Notes: a model not told the origin generated them from the sequence alone. Numbered from the stretch's first letter, positions 33,902-43,590 are shown. The stretch: DNA of 64,000 bases from Halorubrum sp. PV6 (GCF_003990725.2 NZ_CP030064.1:2480001-2544000); one strand, 5' to 3'. Translations and numbers: made by a program.

Positions 33902-35686
33902 TTACGCCGCGACGCGGTACACCCGCGCCTCCCAGGGCCTGAGTCGAAGCTCGCCGGCAGCGAACTCCCGGAGCGCGTCGTCGGTCCGGTAGTTCCCGAT
34001 CAGCAGGGCGCCCTCGTCGCTCGCGACGCCCGGCGGGAGGCGCACCTCGCGGTCGTCCCCGGTGACGTTCAGCGCGACGAGGAGCCGCACCCCCGTGTCG
34101 TCGGCGCTGTCGCCCGCCCCGTCGTCGCCGAGGTCGAGGCTCCGCGTGTACACCCACACCTCGTCGTCGTCCGGGAACAGGGGGTCGTAGTCGCCGTACA
34201 CGAGCGCGTCGTGTTCCTCGCGGAGGGCGATGAGATCCTGGTAGTAGCGCCAGACCGAGTCGTCGTCCGCGCGCTCCCGTTCGGCGTTGACCTCGTCGTG
34301 GTCGGGGTTGACGCCGATCCACGGCTCTCCGTCGGTGAAGTCGGCGTGCTCGGCCGCCGACCACTGCATCGGCGTGCGAGCGTTGTCGCGAGAGTTCGCC
34401 CGAATCCCGTCTCGGACCGCGTCGAACGACGCCACCTCGCCGCCCTCGATGGCCTGCCGAAGCGGGTTGAGGGTGTCGACGTCGCGGAGCTCGTCCATCG
34501 AGTCGAACGGGTAGTTCGTCATGCCCAGCTCCTCGCCCTGGTAGACGTACGGGGTGCCGCGGAGCGTGTGGAGCAGCGTCGCGAGCAGGGTCGCGCTCTC
34601 GCGGCGGTACTCGCCGTCGTCGCCGAACCGCGACACCATCCGGGGCTGGTCGTGGTTGTTGAGGTACAGCGCGTTCCACCCCGTCTCGCTCAGCCCCTCG
34701 TCCCATCGGTTGAACACCGCCTTGAGCTCCGAGAGCGTCCACTCGTCGCGCTCCCAGACCCTCTCGCCGCGGTCGAGCAGCATATGCTCGAAGTGGAACA
34801 GCATCGAGAGGCCGCCCTCGTCGGGGTCGAGGTACCGTCGCGCGTGCTCCATCGGCAGCGGCGACCCGACCATCTCGCCGACGGTGAGCAGGTCGCGGTC
34901 GAGCACCCGCTCGTTCATCTCCGCGAGGTACTCGTGGACGCGCGGCCCGTTCGCCGCGCCGGTCATCGCCCCGTTGAACGGGCCGTCGAAGTCGTTCGGG
35001 AGCCCGTCGGGCTTCGAGATGAGGTTGATCACGTCCATTCGGAACCCGTCGATGCCCCGGTCGAGCCACCAGTCCATGAGGTCGAACACCGCCTCGCGGA
35101 CGCGGGGGTTCCGCCAGTTCAGGTCCGGCTGTTTGCGGTCGAACAGGTGGAGGTACCACTCCTCGCGGCGGTCGTCGTAGGACCACGCCGGACCGCCGAA
35201 GAAGGACTGCCAGGCGTTCGGCGGGACCTCCCCGTCCGGTCCCCGGTCCGACCCCCAGTCGACCGCGGCCGCGTCACGTCCCTCGCGCCACCAGTAGTAG
35301 TCCTCGTACGCTCCCTCTCGGCGGCGGGAGCGCCGGAACCACTCGTGCTCGTCGGAGGTGTGATTGACCACCAGGTCCATGATGAGCCGGATGCCCCGCT
35401 CGTGGAGCGCGTCGCGCAGGTCCGCCCAGTCGGCCAGCGTCCCGAACTCGTCCATCACGGAGCGGTAGTCCCGGATGTCGTAGCCGTTGTCCGCGTTCGG
35501 CGAGTCGTACACCGGGCACAGCCACACCACGTCGACCCCCAACTCGTCCAAGTAGTCGACCTTCTCCGTGATTCCGGGGATGTCACCGACCCCGTCGCCG
35601 TCGGTGTCGTTGAAGCTCCGCGGATATATCTGATACACCACCGCCTCCTTCCACCACCGCCGCTCCGGCGCCCCGTCGGACTCCAT
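33902..35686 (-). CDS. GH13 alpha-glucosidase, oligo-1,6-glucosidase type
   Basis: A 594-residue cytosolic (no signal peptide) alpha-amylase-superfamily enzyme. Domain A starts WWKEAVVYQIYPRSF; region II GFRMDVIN carries nucleophile Asp218, region III TVGEMVG the acid/base Glu271, and region IV YLNNHDQPR the stabilising Asp346. The QPDLNW motif is that of the oligo-1,6-glucosidase subfamilies. Val219 after the nucleophile (Thr in maltases) predicts preference for alpha-1,6 or sucrose-isomer linkages. The C-terminal beta domain ends in RLRPWEARVYRVAA. It is near the sugar ABC and fructan genes but not in one operon with them. Confidence 0.93.
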   Translation of the reverse strand: MESDGAPERRWWKEAVVYQIYPRSFNDTDGDGVGDIPGITEKVDYLDELGVDVVWLCPVYDSPNADNGYDIRDYRSVMDEFGTLADWADLRDALHERGIRLIMDLVVNHTSDEHEWFRRSRRREGAYEDYYWWREGRDAAAVDWGSDRGPDGEVPPNAWQSFFGGPAWSYDDRREEWYLHLFDRKQPDLNWRNPRVREAVFDLMDWWLDRGIDGFRMDVINLISKPDGLPNDFDGPFNGAMTGAANGPRVHEYLAEMNERVLDRDLLTVGEMVGSPLPMEHARRYLDPDEGGLSMLFHFEHMLLDRGERVWERDEWTLSELKAVFNRWDEGLSETGWNALYLNNHDQPRMVSRFGDDGEYRRESATLLATLLHTLRGTPYVYQGEELGMTNYPFDSMDELRDVDTLNPLRQAIEGGEVASFDAVRDGIRANSRDNARTPMQWSAAEHADFTDGEPWIGVNPDHDEVNAERERADDDSVWRYYQDLIALREEHDALVYGDYDPLFPDDDEVWVYTRSLDLGDDGAGDSADDTGVRLLVALNVTGDDREVRLPPGVASDEGALLIGNYRTDDALREFAAGELRLRPWEARVYRVAA

Positions 35687-35783
35687 AGGCGCCGTCCGCT
35701 CACGAGCGTGAAAAAACCACGCGGGACCGCCGCGGCTGCGGGAACGATGGGGTCGGGCGCGACGCCGACTGATAAATCGACGG

Positions 35784-36116
35784 TCAGTCGCGGCGGGGGG
35801 CGCCCTCCCCGGAGTCGGTCTCGTCTGCGGGCTCGCGGAGGCAGTTCCGACAGCGTGACGCGCCGGCGACGAGGCGAGTCCCGCAGGCCGGACAGCGCCG
35901 TCGGTCGAGGGCGGCCGTCGCCGACGCGAGGACGTCGGCCGGCGCCGGACGGGGCGCCTCGACCGCGCCGCGGGTCGCCAGCCGGTCGATCAGCGCGTCG
36001 TCGCGGAGCCACGAGAGGAACCGCCACAGCCCGAGGTAGAGCAGGGTCGGACCGACGATAACGACCGCGGCGACCGCGAGCCGGAAGCCGAGTTCGGCCG
36101 TGCTACCGACACCCAT
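35784..36116 (-). CDS. Zinc-ribbon membrane protein
   Basis: A 110-residue protein with an N-terminal membrane helix (about 9-30), a central linker and a C-terminal zinc ribbon (CPACGTRLVAGASRCRNC). It resembles many haloarchaeal DUF7577-like small proteins, though that label is uncertain. I chose ATG 36116 (MGVGSTAELGF); the longer in-frame frame starting at 36377 overlaps the next gene and is low-complexity. The function is unknown. Confidence 0.7.
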   Translation of the reverse strand: MGVGSTAELGFRLAVAAVVIVGPTLLYLGLWRFLSWLRDDALIDRLATRGAVEAPRPAPADVLASATAALDRRRCPACGTRLVAGASRCRNCLREPADETDSGEGAPRRD

Positions 36117-36252
36117 ACGATCCGCTAGGACCGGACCGGATTGTAGCTGTCGGCGGCGCCCGTCGACGGGGAGGACGCGAGGACGGACCGGAGAGGATGG
36201 GAAACGCGCGAAGACGGAGTATAAAGGAGGAGAAGCGGCGGGGTTCGAATCG

Positions 36253-37053
36253 CTACTCGGCGAAGACGACCGCGTTGCACTCGGCACAGGCCCTGACGGG
36301 GCGTTCGGGGTCGCCGCTGACGCCGCCGGGACCGCCACAGCAGTTCCGGAGGGTCGTGTCGGTGACGCGGCCGGCACAGACCGGACAGGTGCGGGCGAAG
36401 GTGCGCAGCGGCTCGGCCGCCTGTACCCGCAGCTCGTGCGAGATACCCCGGTCGGCCAGCGCTTCGACGGCCGCCGTCTCGGCGATCGCGATCGCCGGGC
36501 TCAGCCACGCGTCTCGGTCGCCGGCCAACAGCACCCGCTCGCCGTGGAACTCGCCCTCGACCGAACTGTGCGAGGCGGCGGCCGTGCGGACGGCGAGCTC
36601 CTCGCCCGAGCGGTCGCGGAGGTCGGCCATCCGGTCTTCCCACGCGGTCCGGAAGTCGTCGTCGAGGTAGAGCTGGTCACCGTCCGGCACGATGACGCCG
36701 GCCTCGACGAGCGCCTCCATCATGGCCTCGGGGTCGCCCTCGTCCGCGAGCGAGCCCGACTCGACGCCCGCGGGCGACTCGTGACCGAACGCGACGGGGA
36801 GGGGGTCGACGAGCGCGGGCGCGAACCGCGGCGTCCCCGGCACGACGTACCCGCGCAGCGAGACGAGCGCGAGACCGACCGCGAGCGCGAGCACCCCGAG
36901 CGGGCGGCTCCGGCGAGAGAGCGCGATCGCGGCGACGCCGACGATAGCGGTGTTGAGGACGGTACACGGGAGACAGCGGTTTTCGCCGGTGTGCTCCGGA
37001 CGACGGAGGCGCTCGGCGGTTCGGCGAAGCGACTCGAATCCAGTCATCGACAT
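36253..37053 (-). CDS. Membrane protein with C-terminal zinc-binding region, unknown function
   Basis: A 266-residue protein. A CLPC pair lies at the start of the hydrophobic region, two membrane helices follow (about 35-50 and 55-72), then a soluble alpha/beta region. The C-terminal zinc-binding part has CPVC, a CC pair and CAEC. I do not recognise the family. The start at ATG 37053 (MSMTGFESL) is likely; ATG 37047 is also possible. It is next to two small membrane-protein genes on the same strand, possibly one unit. Confidence 0.65.
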   Translation of the reverse strand: MSMTGFESLRRTAERLRRPEHTGENRCLPCTVLNTAIVGVAAIALSRRSRPLGVLALAVGLALVSLRGYVVPGTPRFAPALVDPLPVAFGHESPAGVESGSLADEGDPEAMMEALVEAGVIVPDGDQLYLDDDFRTAWEDRMADLRDRSGEELAVRTAAASHSSVEGEFHGERVLLAGDRDAWLSPAIAIAETAAVEALADRGISHELRVQAAEPLRTFARTCPVCAGRVTDTTLRNCCGGPGGVSGDPERPVRACAECNAVVFAE

Positions 37054-37098
37054 AAGTGGGAGGCCGCGGCGCAATAAATCACCGGCACGGGCAGGCGG

Positions 37099-37536
37099 TC
37101 AGGCGCGGAGCGCGCTGTCGCCGAGCGGCTCCCCGTAGACGAGGTTGTACGCGGTGGGGAACGCGGCGAGCCCCGCGACCTGCACCGCGGCGCCGAGCAG
37201 CGTGAGCCACCAGTTGCCGGAGGCGATCACGACGGCGGCGACGCCCATCGACGAGACGAGGAACAGGAGGCTGAAGTAGCCGACGCGAAGCGGGATCGAG
37301 GTCAGCTCGCTCCGGCGCGGCCACGCGCCGACGTCGACGGTCCGGTTGCGGAACTCCGCGAGCGCGAGGCTCCCGAAGCCGATAGCGAGCAGTCCGGCGA
37401 TCGGCACCGCGTCGGGATACACGTCCTGAAAGACCACCACGAGCGCGAACCCCGGCGACGAGAGGAAGGAGAGCTCCATCCCGCCGAAGAAGATCCCCTC
37501 CAACCAGTCGAAGAACCGCGTGTGCCATGCACTCAT
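37099..37536 (-). CDS. Four-helix membrane protein of unknown function
   Basis: A 145-residue protein with four predicted membrane helices: about 20-36, 43-60, 82-104 and 108-125. No catalytic or metal-binding motif is visible. The N-terminus SAWHTRFFDWLEGIFFGG is amphipathic. It diverges from the sugar-binding-protein gene, leaving a 200-bp regulatory region between them. The function cannot be told. Confidence 0.65.
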   Translation of the reverse strand: MSAWHTRFFDWLEGIFFGGMELSFLSSPGFALVVVFQDVYPDAVPIAGLLAIGFGSLALAEFRNRTVDVGAWPRRSELTSIPLRVGYFSLLFLVSSMGVAAVVIASGNWWLTLLGAAVQVAGLAAFPTAYNLVYGEPLGDSALRA

Positions 37537-37708
37537 CGTTAGTCCGCGTCGGTTTCAACCGGAGAGTCATAAGTCGTTCGGCGGCGTCGACACCACAACT
37601 CGCACAAAGCGCGTATAAGAGCCCGTGTGCCGCCGATAAATGCGATTTTCACCGTCGTCGGCCGTCGAGTAGAAATTTACAACAGTCCGAGTGGTCCCCA
37701 TTAGTTAT

Positions 37709-37719
37709 ATTAATCATGA
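37709..37719 (+). promoter_or_regulatory. ATTAATCATGA element before the sugar ABC operon
   Basis: The 11-bp ATTAATCATGA lies 19-29 bp before ATG 37738 next to AT-rich TTAGTTATAT, probably the core promoter. TTAAT and ATTAA arms surround CATGAGA as a small inverted repeat. The identical 11-mer occurs at 43575-43585 between the regulator and GH68 genes, suggesting a shared site. Confidence 0.5.
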
Positions 37720-37737
37720 GAATTAACCACACCTGTA

Positions 37738-39177
37738 ATGGTTCGTCCAGACCAAGAGGCAGGTGAGAGCGGTGTATCGAGACGGAAGTTCCTCGGCGCA
37801 GCGGGCACGGGGGCCGCGATGGGCGTCGCCGGCTGTATGGGCGGCGGCGACGGAGGCAGCCAGGCCATCCAGATGTCGATGGACGGCGAGTGGGCCGACG
37901 CGCAGGAGCCGGTCGTCCAAGCGCTGTACGACGCCGGGCTCAGCGAGGACATCGACGTCGAGTTCCTTCCGGGCGACTTCGAGACGGGCGCGCGGCAGAC
38001 GGACTTCACGTCGGCGCTGGACGCCGGGCGGTCGAGCCCCGACATCTTCATGATGGACTCCGGGTGGACGATTCCGTTCATCGTCCGCGAACAGCTGGTG
38101 AACCTCAGCGAAGAGCTGTCCTCTGACACGTTAGACTACGTCCAGAGCGACTACCTCTCCGCGGCGGTCAGCACCGCGAGTCACCCCCAGACGGGCGACC
38201 TGTACGGCCTCCCGGTGTTCCCCGACTACCCGGTGATGCACTACCGAAAGGACCTCGTCGAGGACGCCGGCTACGACACCTCCAACTGGAGCACGGAGCC
38301 GATGACCTGGACCGAGTTCGCCGAGGTGGCCGCCGACGTCGTCGAACAGAGCGACGTGGACTACGGGTTCACCACGCAGGGCGCCGACTACGAGGGCACC
38401 TCCTGTTGTACGTTCAACGAGATGATGACCTCGATGGGCGGCGCGTACTTCGGCGACCACGAGAACCTGTTCGGGCCGGTCGGCGACCGGCCGATCACGG
38501 TCGACGAGGAGCCCCTCTACGAGACCATCAGGATGATGCGCTCGTTCATGTACGGGCCGGACGCCGAGAACGCCAACCCGGACATCCCGCAGATCAGCAA
38601 CAGCGACCTCGTGGAGTTCACCGAAGAGCCCTCGCGCGAGCCGTTCACGAGCGGCAACGCGGCGTTCATGCGCAACTGGCCGTACGCCATCAACATCAAC
38701 CTCGACGAGGGGTTCACCGCGGGCGAGGACTACGACGTGATGCCGATGCCGTACGGCGTCGAGGAGGGCGAAGGGAACTACGCGGGAACCGGCGGAACGA
38801 GCCACGCGCTCGGCGGATGGCACCTCACGGTCAACCCGAACAGCCAGCGCCTCGGCGACGCCATCTCGGTGCTGGAGGCGTTCGCCAACGAGTCCGTGAT
38901 GCTGACCGTGTTCGAGGAGCTCGGGAACCTCCCGCCGGTCGCCTCGGTCACGCAGTCGGCCACGGAGGACCAGGTGGGCGACCTGGCGAACTTCCTCGAC
39001 ACGTTCGCCGTCGCCGCCGACAACACGGTCCCGCGGCCGGTGACGACGGCGTGGCCCGACGAGTCGCCGCTCATCTCGGGCCAGATCAGCGACGCCTACC
39101 GCGGCGAGAAGTCGCCCGAGGACGCCATGGCGGACCTCGAATCGGAGCTCGCCGACATCGAGAACGAAGGTCAATAA
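37738..39177 (+). CDS. Sugar ABC transporter substrate-binding lipoprotein
   Basis: A 479-residue family 1 (MalE-like) solute-binding protein. The Tat signal SRRKFLGAAGTGAAMGVAGC with lipobox Cys33 predicts export folded and lipid-anchored at the outer membrane face. The mature part has typical segments DVEFLPGDFETGARQTDFTSAL and IFMMDSGWTIPFIVREQLVNLSEEL, and a hinge typical of MalE folds. It leads a four-gene operon with two permeases and an ATPase. The substrate is probably sucrose or a fructo-oligosaccharide, judged by the GH68 and GH32 genes nearby; maltose-type sugars remain possible. Confidence 0.9.
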   Translation: MVRPDQEAGESGVSRRKFLGAAGTGAAMGVAGCMGGGDGGSQAIQMSMDGEWADAQEPVVQALYDAGLSEDIDVEFLPGDFETGARQTDFTSALDAGRSSPDIFMMDSGWTIPFIVREQLVNLSEELSSDTLDYVQSDYLSAAVSTASHPQTGDLYGLPVFPDYPVMHYRKDLVEDAGYDTSNWSTEPMTWTEFAEVAADVVEQSDVDYGFTTQGADYEGTSCCTFNEMMTSMGGAYFGDHENLFGPVGDRPITVDEEPLYETIRMMRSFMYGPDAENANPDIPQISNSDLVEFTEEPSREPFTSGNAAFMRNWPYAININLDEGFTAGEDYDVMPMPYGVEEGEGNYAGTGGTSHALGGWHLTVNPNSQRLGDAISVLEAFANESVMLTVFEELGNLPPVASVTQSATEDQVGDLANFLDTFAVAADNTVPRPVTTAWPDESPLISGQISDAYRGEKSPEDAMADLESELADIENEGQ

Positions 39178-39193
39178 CGCCCGGTAGCCAACC

Positions 39194-40168
39194 GTGACAT
39201 CGAAACAAGACACCGACACGCGGCTGCTCATGCGACCGCTGAACTGGCTCGAAACCCAGAGCGAGGCGACGTTCGCCTACGTCCTGTTAGCGCCGGCGTT
39301 CCTGCTCTTGGCCGTCATCGCCTTTTACCCGCTGTTGCGGACGTTCTCGTTCTCGCTGCTGGCCGATCAGACGGCCGCGCCGACGCCGTTCGGCGAGTTC
39401 ATCGGGTTCGACAACTACGCCGCGCTGCTGACGGGCGAGGCGCTGTTGCCACAGCAGTTCTTCGACCCGTCGTTCGCGACGCCGATACTGCAGCAGGCGC
39501 TCTTCGTGACGCTCGCGTTCGCGATCCTCAGCGTGCTGTTCGAGACGCTGATCGGCTTCGGACAGGCGATCGTTCTCGATCAGGAGTTCTACGGTCGACG
39601 CTGGGTTCGCGTCGCGATCATCATCCCGTACGCCATTCCCATCGTCATCCAGGCGATGATCTTCTACCTCATGTTCAACCCGACCGTCGGTTTCGCGGCG
39701 GAGTTCATGCAGGGGATCGGCGTCTTCGGGAACAACCCGCTGACGAACGCCACCGACTCGTTTATCATCGTGTTGGTGGCCGACATCTGGAAGACGTCGG
39801 CGTTCATGGCGCTGCTCATTCTCGCCGGGCTCCAGAGCATCGACCGCGGGCTCTACGACGTCGCCCGCGTCTCCGGCGCCTCGCCGTGGCAGCAGTTCAA
39901 GTACATCACGCTCCCGCTCATCGCGCCGGCGCTGCTCGTGGCGATGCTGTTCCGGACGATGGACGCGATGCGAATCTACGGGCTCATCGACGCGACGGCG
40001 GGCTGTCAGACGGTGCCGTCGATGAGCTGTCTGGTCATCACCGCGTTACAGAACACGCGACGCTGGGCGACCGCGTCGGCGGTCGCGTTCCTGACGGCCG
40101 TCGTCATCGGCGTCTTGGTTCTGTTGTACCTGGTTAGCCTGCGCGACACGGAGGCTGGTGTCACATGA
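39194..40168 (+). CDS. Sugar ABC permease, MalF-type
   Basis: A 324-residue permease with about six to seven helices. The EAA loop reads DVARVSGASPWQQFKYITLPLIAPAL, the docking site for the ATPase. GTG 39194 is 16 bp after the binding-protein stop, and the gene's last codons overlap the next gene (ATGA at 40165-40168). It forms the transmembrane pore with the MalG-type partner. Confidence 0.93.
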   Translation: MTSKQDTDTRLLMRPLNWLETQSEATFAYVLLAPAFLLLAVIAFYPLLRTFSFSLLADQTAAPTPFGEFIGFDNYAALLTGEALLPQQFFDPSFATPILQQALFVTLAFAILSVLFETLIGFGQAIVLDQEFYGRRWVRVAIIIPYAIPIVIQAMIFYLMFNPTVGFAAEFMQGIGVFGNNPLTNATDSFIIVLVADIWKTSAFMALLILAGLQSIDRGLYDVARVSGASPWQQFKYITLPLIAPALLVAMLFRTMDAMRIYGLIDATAGCQTVPSMSCLVITALQNTRRWATASAVAFLTAVVIGVLVLLYLVSLRDTEAGVT

Positions 40169-41130
40169 GCGAGCAAGACCGAACCGACCTGGCGGCGATG
40201 GAGAAGGAGGAAGAGCCCGACCTCGACCGCGGCATGATCGAGGCGTGGGCCGCGAAGATGATCTCGAACCCCGAGCGCGCCTACCGGGCGACGTTTTACG
40301 TGGCGACGATATTCTTCCTCGTCACCACGCTGTTCCCGTTCTACTGGCTGCTGATGGTGGCGCTGACGCCGCGGAGCGACCTCAGCAGCGTCGGCGTTCT
40401 CACGCCCGGCGGGTTCAATCCGGGCGCGTTCATCGAGATATTCACCCGGTTGCCGTTCCACCGGTACATCTTCAACAGCTTCCTGATCGCGGTCGTCGCG
40501 ACCGTCATCGTGCTGTTCGTCGCGAGCCTCGCCGGGTACGTCTTCGGACGGCTCCGGTTCCGCGCGAAGAACGTGCTGTTGCTCAGCGTGCTCGTCACCT
40601 CGTTTTTCCCGCCCGCGGCCTTCTTCGTGCCGCTGAACCGACTGTTCAATCAGAACATCGACATCCTACGGCCGCTGATGCAGGACGGATCGCTGTACAA
40701 CACGCCGTACGCGATCTTCATTCCGCTCTCGGCGCTGTACCTGCCGCTGTCGATCTTCATCCTGATGACGTTCTACTCGCAGATCCCGGACGGCCTCGAA
40801 GACGCCGCTCGGGTCGAGGGAACGACGCGTCTCGGCGCGCTGTTCCGGATCATCGTGCCGCTCTCGGCGCCGGGCGTGGCGACCGCCGGCGTGTTGACGT
40901 TCATCACCGTCTACAACGAGTACTTCTTCTCCTCGTTGATGACCGACGGGCGGCCGGGGAGCTGGGCCCCGATGTTGGAGGGGATCTTACGCTTCCAAGG
41001 CGAGTTCGAGGTGCTGTTCAACCTCATGGCGGCGGCCAGTATCGTCGCGGTGCTGCCGGTCGCGATACTCGTCATCGTCGCACAGGAGAAGATCGTCAGC
41101 GGACTGACCGCGGGGGCGGTCAAAGAGTAA
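40165..41130 (+). CDS. Sugar ABC permease, MalG-type
   Basis: A 321-residue permease with a charged cytosolic N-terminus and six helices. The EAA loop is EDAARVEGTTRLGALFRIIVPLSAPG. Additional MalG-like segments are FNSFLIAVVAT and YTVYNEYFF-like ITVYNEYFFSSLM. It overlaps the MalF-type gene by four bases and is followed within 3 bp by the ATPase gene, so all are cotranscribed. Confidence 0.93.
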   Translation: MSEQDRTDLAAMEKEEEPDLDRGMIEAWAAKMISNPERAYRATFYVATIFFLVTTLFPFYWLLMVALTPRSDLSSVGVLTPGGFNPGAFIEIFTRLPFHRYIFNSFLIAVVATVIVLFVASLAGYVFGRLRFRAKNVLLLSVLVTSFFPPAAFFVPLNRLFNQNIDILRPLMQDGSLYNTPYAIFIPLSALYLPLSIFILMTFYSQIPDGLEDAARVEGTTRLGALFRIIVPLSAPGVATAGVLTFITVYNEYFFSSLMTDGRPGSWAPMLEGILRFQGEFEVLFNLMAAASIVAVLPVAILVIVAQEKIVSGLTAGAVKE

Positions 41131-41133
41131 ACC

Positions 41134-42261
41134 ATGGCATCCGTAACACTGCAAGATATCACGAAACAGTACGAGGACGTAACAGCCGTCAACGACATGA
41201 ACCTCGAGATCCGCGACGGTGAGTTCATCACCTTCGTCGGACCGTCGGGGTGCGGGAAGTCGACGACGATGGAGACCATCGCCGGCCTCACGCTGCCGAC
41301 CGAGGGAGCGATCAACATCGGCGACCGGGACGTCACCGACTTGCCGCCGAAAGACCGGGGCATCTCGATGGTGTTCCAGAACATCGCGCTGTTCCCGCAC
41401 ATGGACGTGTACGAGAACATCTCCTTCGGGCTCCGGCTCCGGAAGTACGACCAGGAGGAGATCGACCGGCGCGTCGAGGAGGCGGCCGACGTCGTGCAGT
41501 TGGAGGGGATGATGGACCGGATGCCGAAGGAGATGTCCGGCGGGCAGCGGCAGCGCGTCGCCATCGCCCGCGCCATCGTCCGGGAGCCGGACGTGTTCCT
41601 GATGGACGAGCCGCTGGCGAACCTCGACGCGGAGCTGCGGGTCCACATGCGCACCCAGCTCCAGCGGCTCCACCGCGAACTCGACACGACGATCATCTAC
41701 GTCACGCACGACCAGGCGCAGGCGATGACGATGTCCGACCGCATCGCCGTGATCAACGGCGGCGTCCTCCAGCAGGTGGCGCCGCCCCTGGAGTGCTACA
41801 ACGAGCCGGCGAACCTGTTCGTCGCCGGCTTCATCGGGTCGCCCGCGATGAACTTCATCGAGGGCGAGGTCATCGACGGCGGCTTCGACTCGGAGTACGC
41901 GCAGGTCGACTTCGACCCGGCGAACCACGGGGTGTCGCCGGGACAAGACATCACGGTCGGCATCCGGCCCGAAGACGTGTTCTTAGAGGAGGACGCCCGG
42001 AAGGCGGCCTCCCCGACGAAGGCGTTCGACGCCGTGGTGGACGTCATCGAGCCGATGGGGAAGGAGGTCAACGCCTACCTCCTGTTCGACCGCGACGTCG
42101 AGGCGAGCGCCGAGGGGCGCGGCGAGGGCCAGCTGCTCATCAACCTCGCGCCCGACACCGACATCGCGGAGGGTGACGACATCCGGATCGTGATGGATCG
42201 CGAGAACGTCCATCTCTTCGACCGGGCGAGCGGCGACGCGGTCACCCACTCGCTGGAGTAG
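41134..42261 (+). CDS. Sugar ABC transporter ATPase, MalK/UgpC-type
   Basis: A 375-residue ATPase. Walker A is GPSGCGKST, signature [15 protein letters not shown], Walker B VFLMDEPLANLD, and the switch His in YVTHDQAQAMTM. The C-terminal about 130 residues form the TOBE/OB regulatory domain of the CUT1 sugar transporters (HVSPGQDITVGIRPEDV-like segment). It is the last gene of the operon. MalK proteins of this type often serve several permeases. Confidence 0.95.
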   Translation: MASVTLQDITKQYEDVTAVNDMNLEIRDGEFITFVGPSGCGKSTTMETIAGLTLPTEGAINIGDRDVTDLPPKDRGISMVFQNIALFPHMDVYENISFGLRLRKYDQEEIDRRVEEAADVVQLEGMMDRMPKEMSGGQRQRVAIARAIVREPDVFLMDEPLANLDAELRVHMRTQLQRLHRELDTTIIYVTHDQAQAMTMSDRIAVINGGVLQQVAPPLECYNEPANLFVAGFIGSPAMNFIEGEVIDGGFDSEYAQVDFDPANHGVSPGQDITVGIRPEDVFLEEDARKAASPTKAFDAVVDVIEPMGKEVNAYLLFDRDVEASAEGRGEGQLLINLAPDTDIAEGDDIRIVMDRENVHLFDRASGDAVTHSLE

Positions 42262-42381
42262 CCAACGCGGTCACGCGCTCGCGAGAGCGGGCGATGCGGA
42301 TCCCTTCTTCTGTCGGCGGCTCGCGACGAGCGACGGCGAGCGGCGCGACGCGACGTACGCGTCGACCGGCGGGCGCTCGCC

Positions 42382-43452
42382 TCAGTCGACCGCTTCGACC
42401 GTTATCTGGTGGGCCTCGACCGCCTCAACCATCGCCCCCCAACCCCCGACTTCGACGGTGCCGTCGGCGGTCTCGACGATGAGCCCGACCTGCCCGCCGT
42501 AGCTGGCGATGGTCTCCGCGTCGACCGCGCCGTCGCCGGTGACGATGACCTCGGAGAGGAGCCCCTCGACGACGCGGTCCGCCCCGCTCTGGGTGTCGGT
42601 GCCCTCGATACGGAGTTTGACGCTCGCCCCGTCCCGGAGGAGCGGCGCGACGTCCCGGACGCAGTACCGAATGTCGATGTAGTCGATCGGCGGGTCGTCG
42701 CTGCGGGAGGTGTATATCGACTCCCACGTGTCCCACTGCGTCGTCAGGAAGTACCAGTGGAACACGTACGAGTGGGTGCGGTCGTCGACGAGCACGCCGT
42801 ACTCGTTGGTCGAGCCCGCGTGCGGCGCGAAGCAGGTCTTCGTCCGGTCGACGATGACGACGAACGGCGAGGGGAGCCGGCGGTGGCGCGCCTCGGAGCA
42901 GACCTCGGCGAGCGCGTCGGGACCGGGGAGGTCGGCGGGGTCGCCGTCGGGCGTGTGAAGCGAGAGGTTGACGCGGACGCCGCGCTCGGTGGCGGCCTTG
43001 AGCGCGCCGCGGAGCCGGTCGAAGTGCTCGATGCCGAGCGAAACGTTCACCTGCGTCTCGGCGTCGCCGATGAACTCGGCGGCGTTTTTGATCACCGTCT
43101 CGAACCGCGTCACGATGCTCACGGTCGACTGCTCGACGGACGGCTCGTTCCAGCGCCGCTCTATCTCCTCGGTCGCCGCGGTGAACCGGCTCGCGCGCGT
43201 CCGGAGGTCGCCGGTGATCTCGTCGAGGTCGTTCGCGCGGGCGTACAGCGACTCCTGTTTGTACGTCTCGATGTAGCCGGCGCTCTCTAAGTCGCGTAAC
43301 ACGTCGTAGATCCGCGGGTCGGGGACGCCGCTGGCGTCGGCGACGCGCGTCACCGGCGCCGCGCCGAGTTCGAGCACGGTGACGTAGGCGTCGGCCTGGT
43401 ACGGCGAGAGGCCGGCGTCCTCCAGCGTCTCGGTGAGTTCGGCCCGGTCCAT
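42382..43452 (-). CDS. trmB: TrmB-family sugar-responsive transcriptional regulator
   Basis: A 356-residue regulator. The N-terminal winged helix (about 1-80) reads LSPYQADAYVTVLELGAAPVTRVADASGVPDPRIYDVLRDLE. A coiled linker and a phospholipase-D-like middle domain follow, then the C-terminal TrmB sugar-binding region (YIDIRYCVRDVAPLLRDGASVKLRIEGTD). TrmB proteins bind sugars and control sugar transport and glycolytic genes. It sits between the ABC operon and the GH68 gene, so it likely controls both. The start is ATG 43452; an upstream start at 43482 is also open. Confidence 0.93.
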   Translation of the reverse strand: MDRAELTETLEDAGLSPYQADAYVTVLELGAAPVTRVADASGVPDPRIYDVLRDLESAGYIETYKQESLYARANDLDEITGDLRTRASRFTAATEEIERRWNEPSVEQSTVSIVTRFETVIKNAAEFIGDAETQVNVSLGIEHFDRLRGALKAATERGVRVNLSLHTPDGDPADLPGPDALAEVCSEARHRRLPSPFVVIVDRTKTCFAPHAGSTNEYGVLVDDRTHSYVFHWYFLTTQWDTWESIYTSRSDDPPIDYIDIRYCVRDVAPLLRDGASVKLRIEGTDTQSGADRVVEGLLSEVIVTGDGAVDAETIASYGGQVGLIVETADGTVEVGGWGAMVEAVEAHQITVEAVD

Positions 43453-43574
43453 GTTCACCGCTCCCCGGCCGGACGGCGACACGTGATTGACACACCGTCA
43501 CGATTGCCGGCGGCGCAGAGCGAAACGGAGCGCTCAGAGAGCCCACCGCTCGCTCGGGCTCGACCGGGAGATCG

Positions 43575-43585
43575 ATTAATCATGA
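43575..43585 (+). promoter_or_regulatory. Second copy of the ATTAATCATGA element
   Basis: This 11-mer is identical to 37709-37719 before the ABC operon. It lies in the trmB/GH68 intergenic region beside the larger palindrome at 43591-43610. It overlaps ATCATGAT, a perfect 8-bp palindrome (43579-43586). Confidence 0.5.
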
Positions 43586-43590
43586 TGTAC

